Below, one piece after another: positions 1 to 9,060 of a stretch of 43,322 bases of DNA. The stretch spans positions 91 to 43,412 of the forward strand of contig NZ_KB890645.1 in assembly GCF_000373185.1 (NCBI RefSeq), written 5' to 3'. The stretch comes from Segatella paludivivens DSM 17968 = JCM 13650 (lineage in GTDB: Bacteria; Bacteroidota; Bacteroidia; Bacteroidales; Bacteroidaceae). A model generated the notes under the pieces. That model saw only the letters and a list, made by a program, of their open reading frames with translations. It did not search any database and was not told the DNA's origin. Each line of letters starts with the position of its first letter. The first letter of the stretch is position 1. The position numbers and the translations under genes are program-made.

Positions 1-417
1 GAGCATTTTACTCTTTATGAAATGATGCGTTCTGAGACTGCTGAAAACCACAACATCGACAACACCCCCGACGCAACACAGATTAATAACTTAAAGAATC
101 TGTGTGAAAAAATCCTAGAACCTTTACGCCGTAACTTTGGCGTAATCAAAATTAACAGCGGTTTCCGCTGCCCAGTACTTAACGAACGAGTTAATGGAGT
201 TGGAAACTCTCAACACCTCTTTGGTGAAGCTGCTGACATACATTGCTATAACGCATATATAGCCAGAAAATATTTTGACTTTATTACGAATCACTGCCCG
301 TATGACCAACTGCTTTTCGAATACCGAAAAGGCGGTTCTTTCTGGATTCACGTTTCACTTAAACGTAACGAAAAGAATCGTAAAATGAGAATAGAAAATT
401 ATCCAGCTAAACATTAA
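1..417 (+). CDS. Peptidase M15-family murein peptidase (5' end outside window)
   Basis: The reading frame is open from base 1, giving EHFTLYEMMRSETAEN, so the start codon lies upstream and the ATG at 22 is internal. The pattern 'SxTA...IDNTPD...NLxxLCEKILEPLR..FG.I.INSGFRCP.LN..V.G...SQHLFGEAADI' is that of small Bacteroidota M15A-like peptidases. SQHxxGxAAD supplies the metal ligands and WIHVSL near the C-terminus supplies the second His. Family members cleave peptidoglycan cross-links, and in phages and satellites they act as endolysins. It ends 9 nt before the DUF4373-like gene, so it is probably co-transcribed with the replication module. Product class is confident; a lytic role is inference. 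Confidence 0.85.
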   Translation, partial: EHFTLYEMMRSETAENHNIDNTPDATQINNLKNLCEKILEPLRRNFGVIKINSGFRCPVLNERVNGVGNSQHLFGEAADIHCYNAYIARKYFDFITNHCPYDQLLFEYRKGGSFWIHVSLKRNEKNRKMRIENYPAKH

Positions 418-426
418 CACTGAATT

Positions 427-1491
427 ATGAAATACTATATGCTATCATCAAATTTCCTTAATAGTGAGGAAATGCAAAAATTAGACATTAATCACAGACT
501 TGAAGGACGTGGAGCAATCATGTTTATCTTTGAGTACCTCATTGACCGCAGGAATGGATTGGGAAGTTATATCAGCATCCCAAGTCTTGCCAGGGCAATG
601 GGTAAGAACAAGAAGTTTCTGCTTGACATTATCAACAACTACGGATTGTTTTGCAGTCCTAAAGATACTGATATTTTTTATAGTCCTTATCTGCGTACTA
701 CTCTTGGCTTGCCAGAACACCCTTCTGATGATGAGATTAAGGAGTGTGTTGGAGGGTGGAAAAGCACAAAGAAGGTCAAGGAAAGTTGCAAGAAAGTTCA
801 AAAAAGTTCCAACAAAGTTGCAACATTTTCAAAAAAAGTTGCAAAAATAACGCCGCAACTCACTGATAATCAGCAACCCCACTATATAGAAGATAAAGAT
901 AGAGATAGAGATATAAAAAAAGATAAAAGAAATTCTTCGTCTACGACTACGAATTCCCAAAAAGACGACGTAATCGCAAACGTAAATTCTTCTTTTGATT
1001 CTATTAAAAAATCTTTTGCTGACGCCGATTGGGTGAAGTCCATTTCGGGTGTTACGGCTCTCGAACTGACCAACGAGACTGTTGCCGATGCCAGTATAGA
1101 GTGGTTCTGCATGCAGTGCAAGGCAAAGGGCAAGACCTTTGACACGGACGAAAATGCAAGGTGGTATTTCTGTAATCTGCTACAGCCCGGACGCAAGACA
1201 AGGGAGTCGTTTAATGAATACTACCAGCAATATAAATACGACGAAATGGTGAGGAAGACAGCCATGGAATGCTGCGAGGACGATTATTACGACTACAAGG
1301 AGAATGGTCGACGATATGATTCACACCACCAGATTATACCGCCTGATGCTCCACGGCAGATTGATCCAAACACGATATGGAGTTGGATAAAACTTGAATT
1401 TATTCCAGTTGGTGACTTCAAGATGGACCCTGAAATGGCTGCCCGCTCTGAATACTACGAAGAGTACAGAAGAATTCATAACATGAAATGA
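427..1491 (+). CDS. DUF4373-like (Lin1244/Lin1753-type N-terminal) replication-module protein
   Basis: This is a 354-aa protein. Residues 1-100 (start MKYYMLSSNF, then GRGAIMFIFEYLIDRRNG and ISIPSLARAMGKN) resemble the winged-helix-like DUF4373 domain of phage replisome-organiser proteins. A lysine-rich low-complexity linker follows (about 110-190, with repeated KKV blocks and a Ser/Thr run), then a C-terminal segment with an acidic, Tyr-rich stretch. The gene stops 1 nt before the ATG of the primase-helicase, so translation is probably coupled. By analogy it could recruit the downstream helicase to an origin, but I see no catalytic motif. The family call rests on the N-terminus only. Confidence 0.65.
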   Translation: MKYYMLSSNFLNSEEMQKLDINHRLEGRGAIMFIFEYLIDRRNGLGSYISIPSLARAMGKNKKFLLDIINNYGLFCSPKDTDIFYSPYLRTTLGLPEHPSDDEIKECVGGWKSTKKVKESCKKVQKSSNKVATFSKKVAKITPQLTDNQQPHYIEDKDRDRDIKKDKRNSSSTTTNSQKDDVIANVNSSFDSIKKSFADADWVKSISGVTALELTNETVADASIEWFCMQCKAKGKTFDTDENARWYFCNLLQPGRKTRESFNEYYQQYKYDEMVRKTAMECCEDDYYDYKENGRRYDSHHQIIPPDAPRQIDPNTIWSWIKLEFIPVGDFKMDPEMAARSEYYEEYRRIHNMK

Positions 1492-1492
1492 C

Positions 1493-3358
1493 ATGGCACA
1501 GACGTATGATGACGGCTACGGTCACAAGGTTGTGGCAAAAGAAGACTTACAGATATCAAGGGCTACGAGCGGAAAGACGGGCGGAAAGATAAGATGCAAA
1601 TGCCCTGAATGCAGCATGCACGATGGCAACAACGCCAACTCTGACTGCGTGAGCATAGACCTTGACACTGGTTGGGGACACTGCTTCAGATGCGGAACGG
1701 TATTTCTGCTTGAAAGCCATTTCAAGACATGGAAGGAAGGGCAGGAAAAGCGATATGCCAAGAAGAAATACAATCTGCCCACTGCTGATTACTTCATGGC
1801 TAACTTCGGCACAAAGACGATGGAATATCTCAAATTCAGATGCATCAGCACGGAGACGGCGCATAAGCTGGGCATCAGAACGAGAGTTATTGAGCATGGA
1901 GCTGAGAAAGAGGAATATCTGGGATTCCCATTCATCGACGGTAGCAACACCATTGACGTGCAGTTTAAACTAGCTTCAAAGACTGAAAAGAAGTTTTTCT
2001 TTGAACAAGGTTGCGAAAAGATTCCCTATAATGTGAACAGTGCTATCGGTGCGTCGCAGATACTCATCACAGAGGGGATGATGGATGCAGCGGCATGCGT
2101 GGAGTGTGGCTACGATGCAGTGGTGAGTCTGCCCAACGGAGCACAGAGCGACCTACGATGTTTTGATAAATACAAGGACTACTTTGCCCATGCCACAATC
2201 ATTTATGCAGGAGACACTGACGACCCCGGAATTGAGGCACGCAACAAGGTGGCAGCATATTTTGGTGAGGCACGCATGAAGTTTGTTGACTGGACATATA
2301 AATGGAAGGATGACGAGGGCGAGGACAATCTGCACTGTGCCAAGGATGCCAACCAACTGCTCATGGAGAAGGGCAGAGATGCCGTGGTATGGTGCATTGA
2401 GCACGCAAAGAAGATGAATGTAGCTGGACTTGTGGAACTGGACAGCGTGGAGTCGCAACTTGATGATTTGTATGAGAACGGACTGCCTAAGGCAAAGGAC
2501 TTGCATGTGGCTAAGCTCAACAATGTTTTCAGAATCGAGGACGGACTTATCTATCTTGGTTTTGCTGCTCCGGGCAGTGGAAAGTCTACGATGATGAACT
2601 TCATCATGATGAGTATGGTGCATCTTTACAAAATGCACATCCTCGTTTACAGTCCTGAGAAATATCCAACGGCACGTCATTATTCAGAAATGATAAACGT
2701 GATGACGGGCAGAACTTTCAACAAGGGCAAACTGATAGAGCCTGCCTATAAGCGGGGAAAGGACATCTGTAGGGAATATATCCGAGAGATTGATGCAAAC
2801 GTGACCAACGACATCGACGGCATACTGCACATCGCCCAGCAGGAATATTATCAGGGACTGTGTGACATGCTTGTGATAGATCCGTTCAACTGGATTCAGC
2901 TACCCGAACAGACTGGTATCACGGACACGATGAAGTACACGATGCTGCTGATGAAGATTGTTCAGTTCGCGCATCAGTATAAAGTTCCAATATTCATGAT
3001 GCACCACCCCCGTAAATTTGATGATAAGACCAAACTCACCATCAACGACATCTTCGGTAGTAGTGACTTCGGAAACAAGAGTGATTACGTGTTCTGGCTT
3101 GACCGCAAGAAGGACGAGAACCCAGAGATGGAAGTAACGTACTGGAACTGCATCAAATGCCGTTGGAGTGAGATAGGAAAGACGGGTACGGTGGCGCTGA
3201 AGTATTCCACGGACACCATGCGGTATGCTGGCTGCAATCAGAACTTCGATAAGACGTATTGTGCTATCAGCGAGGATACAAGCGATTGGACGAAGCATGA
3301 AGCTACGTCGCAGGAAATAGACTTTGAGGAAAAGCCCCCAGAGGTATGCCCGTTCTAG
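1493..3358 (+). CDS. Toprim primase-helicase (gp4/Twinkle/DnaB-like)
   Basis: This 621-aa protein has three recognisable parts. An N-terminal zinc-binding region (about 30-70) has CKCPEC and CFRCG pairs, as in phage primases. A Toprim domain (about 190-260) has the acidic signature ITEGMMDA and the later AGDTDDPG. A RecA-like helicase domain has Walker A APGSGKST near residue 360, Walker B LVIDPFNW near 460, and HHPRK near 510. The layout matches T7 gp4 and Twinkle-like replicative helicases, which unwind and prime DNA at forks. It sits directly downstream of the DUF4373-like gene and upstream of a repeat array. Codon use is GC-richer than the cargo further right. A phage or satellite replication role is inferred from domain content. 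Confidence 0.85.
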   Translation: MAQTYDDGYGHKVVAKEDLQISRATSGKTGGKIRCKCPECSMHDGNNANSDCVSIDLDTGWGHCFRCGTVFLLESHFKTWKEGQEKRYAKKKYNLPTADYFMANFGTKTMEYLKFRCISTETAHKLGIRTRVIEHGAEKEEYLGFPFIDGSNTIDVQFKLASKTEKKFFFEQGCEKIPYNVNSAIGASQILITEGMMDAAACVECGYDAVVSLPNGAQSDLRCFDKYKDYFAHATIIYAGDTDDPGIEARNKVAAYFGEARMKFVDWTYKWKDDEGEDNLHCAKDANQLLMEKGRDAVVWCIEHAKKMNVAGLVELDSVESQLDDLYENGLPKAKDLHVAKLNNVFRIEDGLIYLGFAAPGSGKSTMMNFIMMSMVHLYKMHILVYSPEKYPTARHYSEMINVMTGRTFNKGKLIEPAYKRGKDICREYIREIDANVTNDIDGILHIAQQEYYQGLCDMLVIDPFNWIQLPEQTGITDTMKYTMLLMKIVQFAHQYKVPIFMMHHPRKFDDKTKLTINDIFGSSDFGNKSDYVFWLDRKKDENPEMEVTYWNCIKCRWSEIGKTGTVALKYSTDTMRYAGCNQNFDKTYCAISEDTSDWTKHEATSQEIDFEEKPPEVCPF

Positions 3359-3424
3359 TTAGCTGCTGTTTCGTGGAAAGATTGGGAACATGAGGTTTAT
3401 GCTGTTTTGTGGTTATGTGGTTTG

Positions 3425-4620
3425 TCTGCGTAAATCTGCGAGATCAGCGGGAGATACTGGGGTTTCTTCTGTGTGGATTGATTGAGTACTCTTATGTGAA
3501 TATTCTCCCGCAGATAACGCAGATAACGCAGAGGAATGCAGCAAGCTGCATCATTACGCAGAGAAAGACAGATTGGGGATGGTTGTTGCTGTTTTTGTTG
3601 TTTTTGTTGTTTTGGGTTTCGTCTGCGATCATCTGCGGGATCTGCGAGAGACACTGGGGTTTCTTCTTTGCGGATAGATTGAGTACTCTTGCGTGTTATT
3701 CTCCCGCAGATAGCGCAGATCACGCAGAGGAATGCAGCAGGCTGCATTATTACGCAGAGAAAGACAGTTTGGTTATTGTTGTTTTGGGTTTTGTCTGCGA
3801 TAATCTGCGAGATCTGCGGGAGACATTGGGGTTTCTTTGTGCCGATAGATTGAGTACTCTTGCGTGTATTCTCCCGCAGATAACGCAGATCACGCAGAGG
3901 AATGCAGCAGGCTGCATCATTACGCAGAGAAAGACAGTTTTTGTGTGGTTAATGTGGTTTTGTTGTTTTGGGGTTTGTCTGCGATTATCTGCGTGATCTG
4001 CGAGAGATACTGGGTTTTCTTCTGTGCAAATTGATTGAGTACTCTTGCGTGAATATTCTCTCGCAGATAGCGCAGATTACGCAGAGGAATGCAGCAGGCT
4101 GCATCATTACGCAGAGAAAGACAGTTTGGTTATTGTTGTTTTGGGTTTTGTCTGCGATAATCTGCGAGATCTGCGGGAGACATTGGGGTTTCGTTTGTGC
4201 GGATAGATTGAGTCCTCTTATGTGAATATTCTCTCGCAGATAGCGCAGATGACGCAGAGGAATGCAGCAAGCTGCATTATTTCGCAGAGAAAGACAGGTT
4301 CGTGAGGCGGTGAGGTTAATGTGGTTTTGGGGTTTTGTTGTTTGTCTGCGTAAATCTGCGAGATCTGCGGGAGACACTGGGTTTTCTTCTGTGTGGTTTG
4401 ATTGAGTACTCTTACGTGTATTCTCCCGCAGATTACGCAGATCCCGCAGAGGAATGCAGCAAGCTGCATTATTTCGCAGACAAACAGCAAACAACATGAA
4501 CTGTATTGTTTCCACTATGTGGTAATTGTCTTTCTCAGCGTTATCTGCGGCATCTGCTTTAGTAGATACATTTGCGCTAACTGTCTTTTGTCTGCGTAAT
4601 CTGCGAGATCTGCGGGAGAA
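3425..4620. repeat. Tandem array 1 of CGCAGA palindromic repeat units (about 6.5 copies)
   Basis: Left arms (TCTGCG..ATCTGCG..ATCTGCGGGAGA type) start at 3425, 3622, 3794, 3978, 4151, 4345 and 4591. Complementary right arms (CTCYCGCAGAT..CGCAGAT..CGCAGAGG) start at 3505, 3701, 3871, 4058, 4231 and 4423. Spacing is 170-197 bp, except the last left arm. The loop between arms is conserved and includes GAGTACTC. Each right arm is followed by the hairpin AATGCAGC-AA/GG-GCTGCATT and then CGCAGAGAAAGACAG. ORFs reading through the array on both strands are artefacts of the repeat. The 3359-3424 gap before it holds nothing recognisable. Confidence 0.9.
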
Positions 4621-4751
4621 TCGGCCGTTAAACACATAAGGAACGAGCAAAGAAAGAACGAGGAATAAAACAGCAACGAAACAAAAATAAATAAAGAAAA
4701 AAATAAAGCAAGGAAATAAACAGTGAGCAATAACAATATAAGTATTAATAA
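4621..4751. other. A-rich, gene-free spacer
   Basis: This A-rich stretch separates array 1 from the zinc-finger ORF. I see no ORF and no promoter box in it. Confidence 0.4.
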
Positions 4752-4970
4752 TTAAAACAAAACGATGATGTCAAATTTATCAATCGGGAGACACTCCCGC
4801 AAACAATCAAATGTCAGAAGTGCGGACGCGAATTGCCTAAGCAGAAATTAGAACGCATGCGCTCTGGCACGTACCGACAAGTGTGCAATCAATGCAAATA
4901 CGAGTACTACATCAAACCTGCTAGGATAAGACGAATACTCAGGGAACTGGATGCACGGGGCATGCCCTAA
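4752..4970 (+). pseudogene. Small zinc-finger protein ORF with damaged or unresolved start
   Basis: This frame is open from 4752 to the TAA at 4968-4970 and encodes IKCQKCGRELPKQK...YRQVCNQCKYEYYIKPARIRRILREL. That is a CxxC...CxxC zinc ribbon with a basic tail, typical of short proteins in Bacteroidota phage-like modules. It has no ATG before the internal Met codon at 4856. The tandem ATG ATG at 4765-4770 lies one frame off and closes after 28 codons. A one-base indel between 4770 and about 4790 would join the ATGs to the zinc-finger frame. It could be a frameshifted gene, use an unusual start, or be a sequencing error. Confidence 0.5.
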
Positions 4971-4988
4971 GGGTTGCAAAAAGAATAG

Positions 4989-5088
4989 CTACGAAGCTAC
5001 GGCGTGCCTTATGTTGCTAATAATCAACATTTTACAATGATGAAATTAAGAATTTAGCTACGATAAGCTACGTTTTAGCTACGTATTT
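4989..5088. repeat. AGCTACG motif cluster upstream of vapE
   Basis: Five AGCTACG heptamers are visible: two in about 4989-5004 and three in about 5055-5087. The reverse-complement form CGTAGCT recurs at both ends of the 7268-7365 segment just after vapE. The motif therefore brackets the vapE gene. Such clusters can be initiator binding sites, but this is not shown. Confidence 0.5.
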
Positions 5089-5090
5089 TC

Positions 5091-5201
5091 TTGCGTTTTA
5101 CGAAGCAATGCACTGCAAAGCATCGTATTTTCCACTGCAATATGATAGCAAACGCACTGCAATAAATCGTGAAACGCACCCAAATGCTTCGTAAAACGCA
5201 A
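5091..5201. other. Candidate replication origin/operator: 17-bp inverted repeat enclosing three phased iterons
   Basis: TTGCGTTTTACGAAGCA (5091-5107) is repeated as its exact reverse complement at 5185-5201. The 77-nt interval holds CACTGCAA at 5111, 5133 and 5155, spaced exactly 22 bp (about two helical turns). The block ends 31 nt before the vapE ATG. Iterons next to a primase/helicase gene are the usual layout of satellite and plasmid origins. An operator controlling vapE is an equally plausible reading. Confidence 0.5.
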
Positions 5202-5232
5202 AAGGGAATTGAATAATAATTTTTCTACAACT

Positions 5233-7281
5233 ATGAACATCAAATATGTGTATAAATCAAGAGGTGAGACGAAACAAAAGCTCATCAGTCTTGATGAATT
5301 CTGCAATCAAGTGAAAAATTGCAAGTATCAGAAGCTCTGTGACAGTCTGAAATACAAACTTGGAGCCTCTATCAACCTAGAAAAGACTAAATTTGAGGAG
5401 ACAGAACGGCTGCCACACGTGTTTTTCTCTGTCGGCAAGGACTATACTGGGCTTGTGATGCTCTCTTTCCGTGCTGAAGGTGGATGGGCAGACAACTACA
5501 AGTTTCTGGCTTCTGCACTTCCGCAGACGCTGCTGTGCTTTGTGGGTTCGTCTGACCGAACATTGAAGATTATTGTGCCATTTGCACTGCCCGACGGTAG
5601 TCTGCCGACTGATGAGAAGGATATTCAGCAGTTTCATCAGACGGCATACGTGATGGCTGCAAAGTTTTATGAGTCTGAACTGGGTACGCAGTGCGAGGCA
5701 GTATGTCCTGGAATAGAAAACGGATGTTGCATGTCGTGCGACGAAAGCATCTTTTACAACCCCAATGCGGTGAAAATGGTGGTGAGTGAACCATATAACA
5801 ATGTGCAGAAACCAGACAAGTTGCGGCGCAGTATCATCAAACAGACCGTTATGGCACCTCATGACATGTTGCCCGACTTTGACTTGCATCAGATGTCGAT
5901 GATTAAATATCTGATGTGTTATCGCAATGTGGTGGAGAACGGCGGATATGAGGACACAGACGAGTTGTTGACGATGCTTGCCAAGGAATGTCAGCACAAC
6001 GGACTGGAAGAGGAGTTTGCCGTGAGCAGGACGTTGAGATATGCGTTTGCCAAGGATATTGAGATTATCGTGCGCAACTGCTTCCGCAATGTCTACGACG
6101 TCAGTATAGCTCCGTCAAGTTGTGCGGTTCCTAAACCAACAATTAATCAGGCACGGCTGCGCCAGTTTCTCTTTGTGCGCTATGCTTTTCGCCGAAACAG
6201 TATGACGGGCGACAGCGAATATCACACCAAAGACAGTTACATATTTTCGTGGCATCCGCTGACAAAGGAAGTTTACAACACGATGACAATCAACGCGAAG
6301 GCTGAAGGCATAGACGCATGGGACAAGGATATCAAGCGATTTGTGGAGTCGACGTTTGTAGAAAGTTTCGATCCTATCATGGAATATATCTCGGCATTGC
6401 CCGAATGGGACGGCGAAGAGCGCATAGAACGGTTTGCAATGCGTGTGCAGACCGATTTTAAAGGTTGGGCACAATACTTCCATCTGTGGTTTCGCGGCAT
6501 GGTGAGCCAATGGATGGGGCGCAACGTGATGCACGGTAACTCAATGGTGCCCATGCTTGTAGGTGCTCAGGGAGACGGCAAATCCACGTTTTGCAGAATG
6601 ATTCTGCCAGAGGAACTGCTGGTGTACTACACGGACAGGGTGGACTTTGCAAAGCGCAACGATGCCGTGAAGGCACTGACAAGGTTTCTGCTGGTAAATA
6701 TTGACGAATATGACAGCATTTCAAAGCGTCAGACGGCATTTCTGAAATATATGCTGTCAACGGCTGACGTGAAATATCGCAACCTCTATGAGAGTATTGT
6801 GCAGCAGCATCAGCGATATGCGGCGTTTGTGGCGACAACGAATAATCCGCAACCACTAACAGACAGCACCGGTTCTCGAAGATACATGTGCGTGCAGGTG
6901 AACGAGCGCATAGACACGTCGTCAACGGTAGACTATGGGCAACTATATGCTCAGGCAGTGGCGGAGATTAGGGCAGGCATGAAGACGTATTTTGACAACG
7001 AGGACGAGCAGGCGATTCAGATCAGTAACGGTCTTTTTCAGCAATACGACTGCATAGACGAGATATTTTCGGATATGTTTCATCGTCCGCTCAAGACAGA
7101 GGTTGCAATACGTATGACGGTGACGGAGATCGTGGGGCGCATGAAGGAGAAATACAAGAACATAGAACTCAATAAGAGCAACATCATGCGTGTAGGTCAC
7201 ATCTTGCGCAACGGCAGATACAAGTTCATCCGCAACAAGCGCCTCGAATATTTCGTAGGTGAGAACGTAGCTAATACGTAG
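5233..7281 (+). CDS. vapE: VapE-domain primase/helicase (virulence-associated E family)
   Basis: From the ATG at 5233 the protein is 682 aa; an in-frame TTG at 5209 would add 8 residues and is less likely. The N-terminal about 300 residues resemble the BT4734/primase-like domain that precedes VirE in Bacteroidota. The C-terminal VirE ATPase has Walker A GAQGDGKST (about 444-452), Walker B LVNIDEYD (about 487-494) and the downstream ATTNNPQPL..TGSRRY motif, an SF3-like sensor/arginine-finger block. VapE proteins act as replication initiators/helicases in phage satellites such as SaPIs. The iteron-bearing inverted repeat immediately upstream fits that role. Family assignment is strong; autonomous replication is inference. 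Confidence 0.85.
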   Translation: MNIKYVYKSRGETKQKLISLDEFCNQVKNCKYQKLCDSLKYKLGASINLEKTKFEETERLPHVFFSVGKDYTGLVMLSFRAEGGWADNYKFLASALPQTLLCFVGSSDRTLKIIVPFALPDGSLPTDEKDIQQFHQTAYVMAAKFYESELGTQCEAVCPGIENGCCMSCDESIFYNPNAVKMVVSEPYNNVQKPDKLRRSIIKQTVMAPHDMLPDFDLHQMSMIKYLMCYRNVVENGGYEDTDELLTMLAKECQHNGLEEEFAVSRTLRYAFAKDIEIIVRNCFRNVYDVSIAPSSCAVPKPTINQARLRQFLFVRYAFRRNSMTGDSEYHTKDSYIFSWHPLTKEVYNTMTINAKAEGIDAWDKDIKRFVESTFVESFDPIMEYISALPEWDGEERIERFAMRVQTDFKGWAQYFHLWFRGMVSQWMGRNVMHGNSMVPMLVGAQGDGKSTFCRMILPEELLVYYTDRVDFAKRNDAVKALTRFLLVNIDEYDSISKRQTAFLKYMLSTADVKYRNLYESIVQQHQRYAAFVATTNNPQPLTDSTGSRRYMCVQVNERIDTSSTVDYGQLYAQAVAEIRAGMKTYFDNEDEQAIQISNGLFQQYDCIDEIFSDMFHRPLKTEVAIRMTVTEIVGRMKEKYKNIELNKSNIMRVGHILRNGRYKFIRNKRLEYFVGENVANT

Positions 7282-7365
7282 CTTGCCGTAGCTGAAAGGT
7301 GATGTTGCGAGGATGCAACAGGATGCGTATCAGTTGTTTGAAATGTCGCCGTAGCTTCGTAGCTG
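7268..7365. repeat. CGTAGCT motif cluster downstream of vapE
   Basis: GTAGCT/CGTAGCT copies occur at the vapE stop codon (about 7268-7297) and again at about 7347-7365. They mirror the AGCTACG cluster upstream of vapE. The remainder of the 7282-7506 gap shows no gene. Confidence 0.45.
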
Positions 7366-7506
7366 GAATATATGAAATTGCTAGGGGGGATTCATGAATT
7401 ATTATCAATAATAAGTAGTTGCATTATAAGGTCATGTCAAGCCGAGAAACATTTAATAGAGTAAATTGGCCCAAACACTTTTAATGTTTGGGTCAAGATA
7501 TAATAA

Positions 7507-7887
7507 TCATTCTCTCAAGTTATATACATCTTGCATCTCTGTTACAGGCAAGGAAACTGGCACGCTGAATTTAATTCTATTTGTATTCATTGTGTTATCT
7601 GTATCTTTTATGTTTCCTCCCACACCAAATACAGATATACCTATTTTACCACCAGCTGAATTCTCTGAAGAGTTAGATATCGCAACTGAAACATCTATTT
7701 CAATAGGTGTTATCCTTCTACATATTCCGTGACGAGATGGATCTTCCGGTATGTATAACTCGTTATTTGATTGTTGGTAAATATTTGGATTTACAATAAT
7801 ATCTAAATCCTTGCATTTCTCCATTGACTCTTTAACTCCAGTTGCAATCTGATAGATTGTCTCGCTGATAAAATCTTTTAGTTCCAT
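7507..7887 (-). CDS. Small trypco2-like beta-rich protein of unknown function
   Basis: This 126-aa protein begins MELKDFISETIYQIATGVKESMEK, an amphipathic helix. A predicted beta-rich half follows: ITPIEIDVSVAIS, a Gly-rich turn GGKIGISVFGVGGN, and NRIKFSVPVSLP. That pattern resembles the trypsin-co-occurring (trypco2-type) family and related defence-island proteins of unknown mechanism. It has no signal peptide or membrane segment. It is the second gene of a two-gene minus-strand operon, 3 nt after the membrane protein. The pair is AT-rich and is enclosed by vapE on one side and repeat array 2 on the other, which marks it as cargo. Function unknown; the family resemblance is from memory of the pattern. 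Confidence 0.55.
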   Translation of the reverse strand: MELKDFISETIYQIATGVKESMEKCKDLDIIVNPNIYQQSNNELYIPEDPSRHGICRRITPIEIDVSVAISNSSENSAGGKIGISVFGVGGNIKDTDNTMNTNRIKFSVPVSLPVTEMQDVYNLRE

Positions 7888-7890
7888 ATT

Positions 7891-8793
7891 TTATTTACAA
7901 TATCGTTTTATTTTTTTATTATCGAAATAATTTTTAAAATTGTCAATTATGCCTCGTGATGTTTTTAAATCGGCAGCATTGCCTGCAAAAACATTACTGT
8001 ATTTGTTAAAGTTATAATGTTTTTCTATTACATAAGATAAATCTCTTGTATGAATTGCTATTTTAAATAATATAGATGCTGGTGATGGATTTAATTTTTT
8101 CATTTCATCCAATGTAGGTTGAATATATTCCGATTCCCAAATATCTAAATTAGAACAATTTGAAGATTTATCTATTGCATTTTTAAATAAACGGTAAAAA
8201 TGTTCAGCTTCAGGATTATCTTTATAATTTATGTTTGAGTATACATTAAGTAAGTTCATACAACAGTTATTCCATTCGTTCATTATTTCTTCACTATGTT
8301 TGATATATTCATTATATCTGTCCATAATTAAAGATTGTATTTTCTCTAAATACTCAAGTTGATAGATGAAATTCATTAATTGTATACGTTTTTCTTTATA
8401 GTCTTTGTGCTTAATTCCAAATATATAAATATCAGCGTATCTTTCTAGTGGTATTTTATTTATTTGAGAAAAATGAATTATACTGCTTGTCCACTTTGGT
8501 ATATTTAAGTCTTTATTATTTTTTATGTCATCCGAAAATTCCTGAAGTGAAGATATATATTCATCTAAGACTTGATAGCTTTCGGTTACCCATTCTTCTA
8601 TAAATTGTTTATATTGTGTTAATTCTGTTGATTTGTTATACCTTCTGATTGCTTCTGATATTATAAATCCAAGCCCTAAAATAAAGAAAGATATACAACC
8701 AGAAATTATAACTGTTTGATAATTAACATCTAAACTTGACCACCAAGTAGATATATTTAAAATTAAAATTATGAATCCCATACTATAGTTCAT
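7891..8793 (-). CDS. Membrane-anchored helical protein, unknown function
   Basis: This 300-aa protein has two hydrophobic segments near the N-terminus (about 5-20 and 28-48). A long helical, charged, probably cytoplasmic domain follows (about 55-300), with many Tyr, Glu and Lys residues and no recognisable enzyme motif. It lies 3 nt upstream of the 126-aa gene in a minus-strand operon, very AT-rich compared with vapE. Small membrane proteins paired with a soluble partner are common in abortive-infection systems, where the membrane protein is often the effector. Nothing in the sequence proves that here. I do not recognise the family. Confidence 0.6.
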   Translation of the reverse strand: MNYSMGFIILILNISTWWSSLDVNYQTVIISGCISFFILGLGFIISEAIRRYNKSTELTQYKQFIEEWVTESYQVLDEYISSLQEFSDDIKNNKDLNIPKWTSSIIHFSQINKIPLERYADIYIFGIKHKDYKEKRIQLMNFIYQLEYLEKIQSLIMDRYNEYIKHSEEIMNEWNNCCMNLLNVYSNINYKDNPEAEHFYRLFKNAIDKSSNCSNLDIWESEYIQPTLDEMKKLNPSPASILFKIAIHTRDLSYVIEKHYNFNKYSNVFAGNAADLKTSRGIIDNFKNYFDNKKIKRYCK

Positions 8794-9060
8794 TTGAGAT
8801 GAGTTTGACGAATTAAAAGTACAAAGAATTGGTTGTCTATGAAAAGATCTGTATGTGTCTGGTTATTTATCATTGGTACTTACAAACAATTCTCGTAGTG
8901 ATTACTGTGCCCAAAATTACGTAATTATTTTGTGTTACAGATAATTTCTACAAGTTTTTTTTCATGACGATGCTAAAATACAAACAGCAAAGTAAAATAC
9001 TGGGCGTTTAAATTTTATAATTAATTCCCTCACATTATTCATTTACCCAAACTGTCTTTG
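8794..9060. other. Gene-free AT-rich spacer
   Basis: This spacer precedes the second repeat array. No ORF of useful length and no clear promoter box is seen. It must hold the promoter of the minus-strand operon starting at 8793. Confidence 0.4.

Noticed and set aside
2153..2680. 175-codon minus-strand ORF opposite the primase-helicase
   Set aside because: Antisense shadow of a well-supported gene; no domains.
3425..4620. CRISPR array
   Set aside because: Units are about 180 bp, palindromic and without short repeats separated by unique spacers; no cas genes.
3409..4650. Long ORFs through array 1 on both strands (195, 221, 85, 90 codons)
   Set aside because: They are products of the repeat itself. 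The peptides repeat the same Cys/Ile-rich phrases and no ribosome site or domain supports them.
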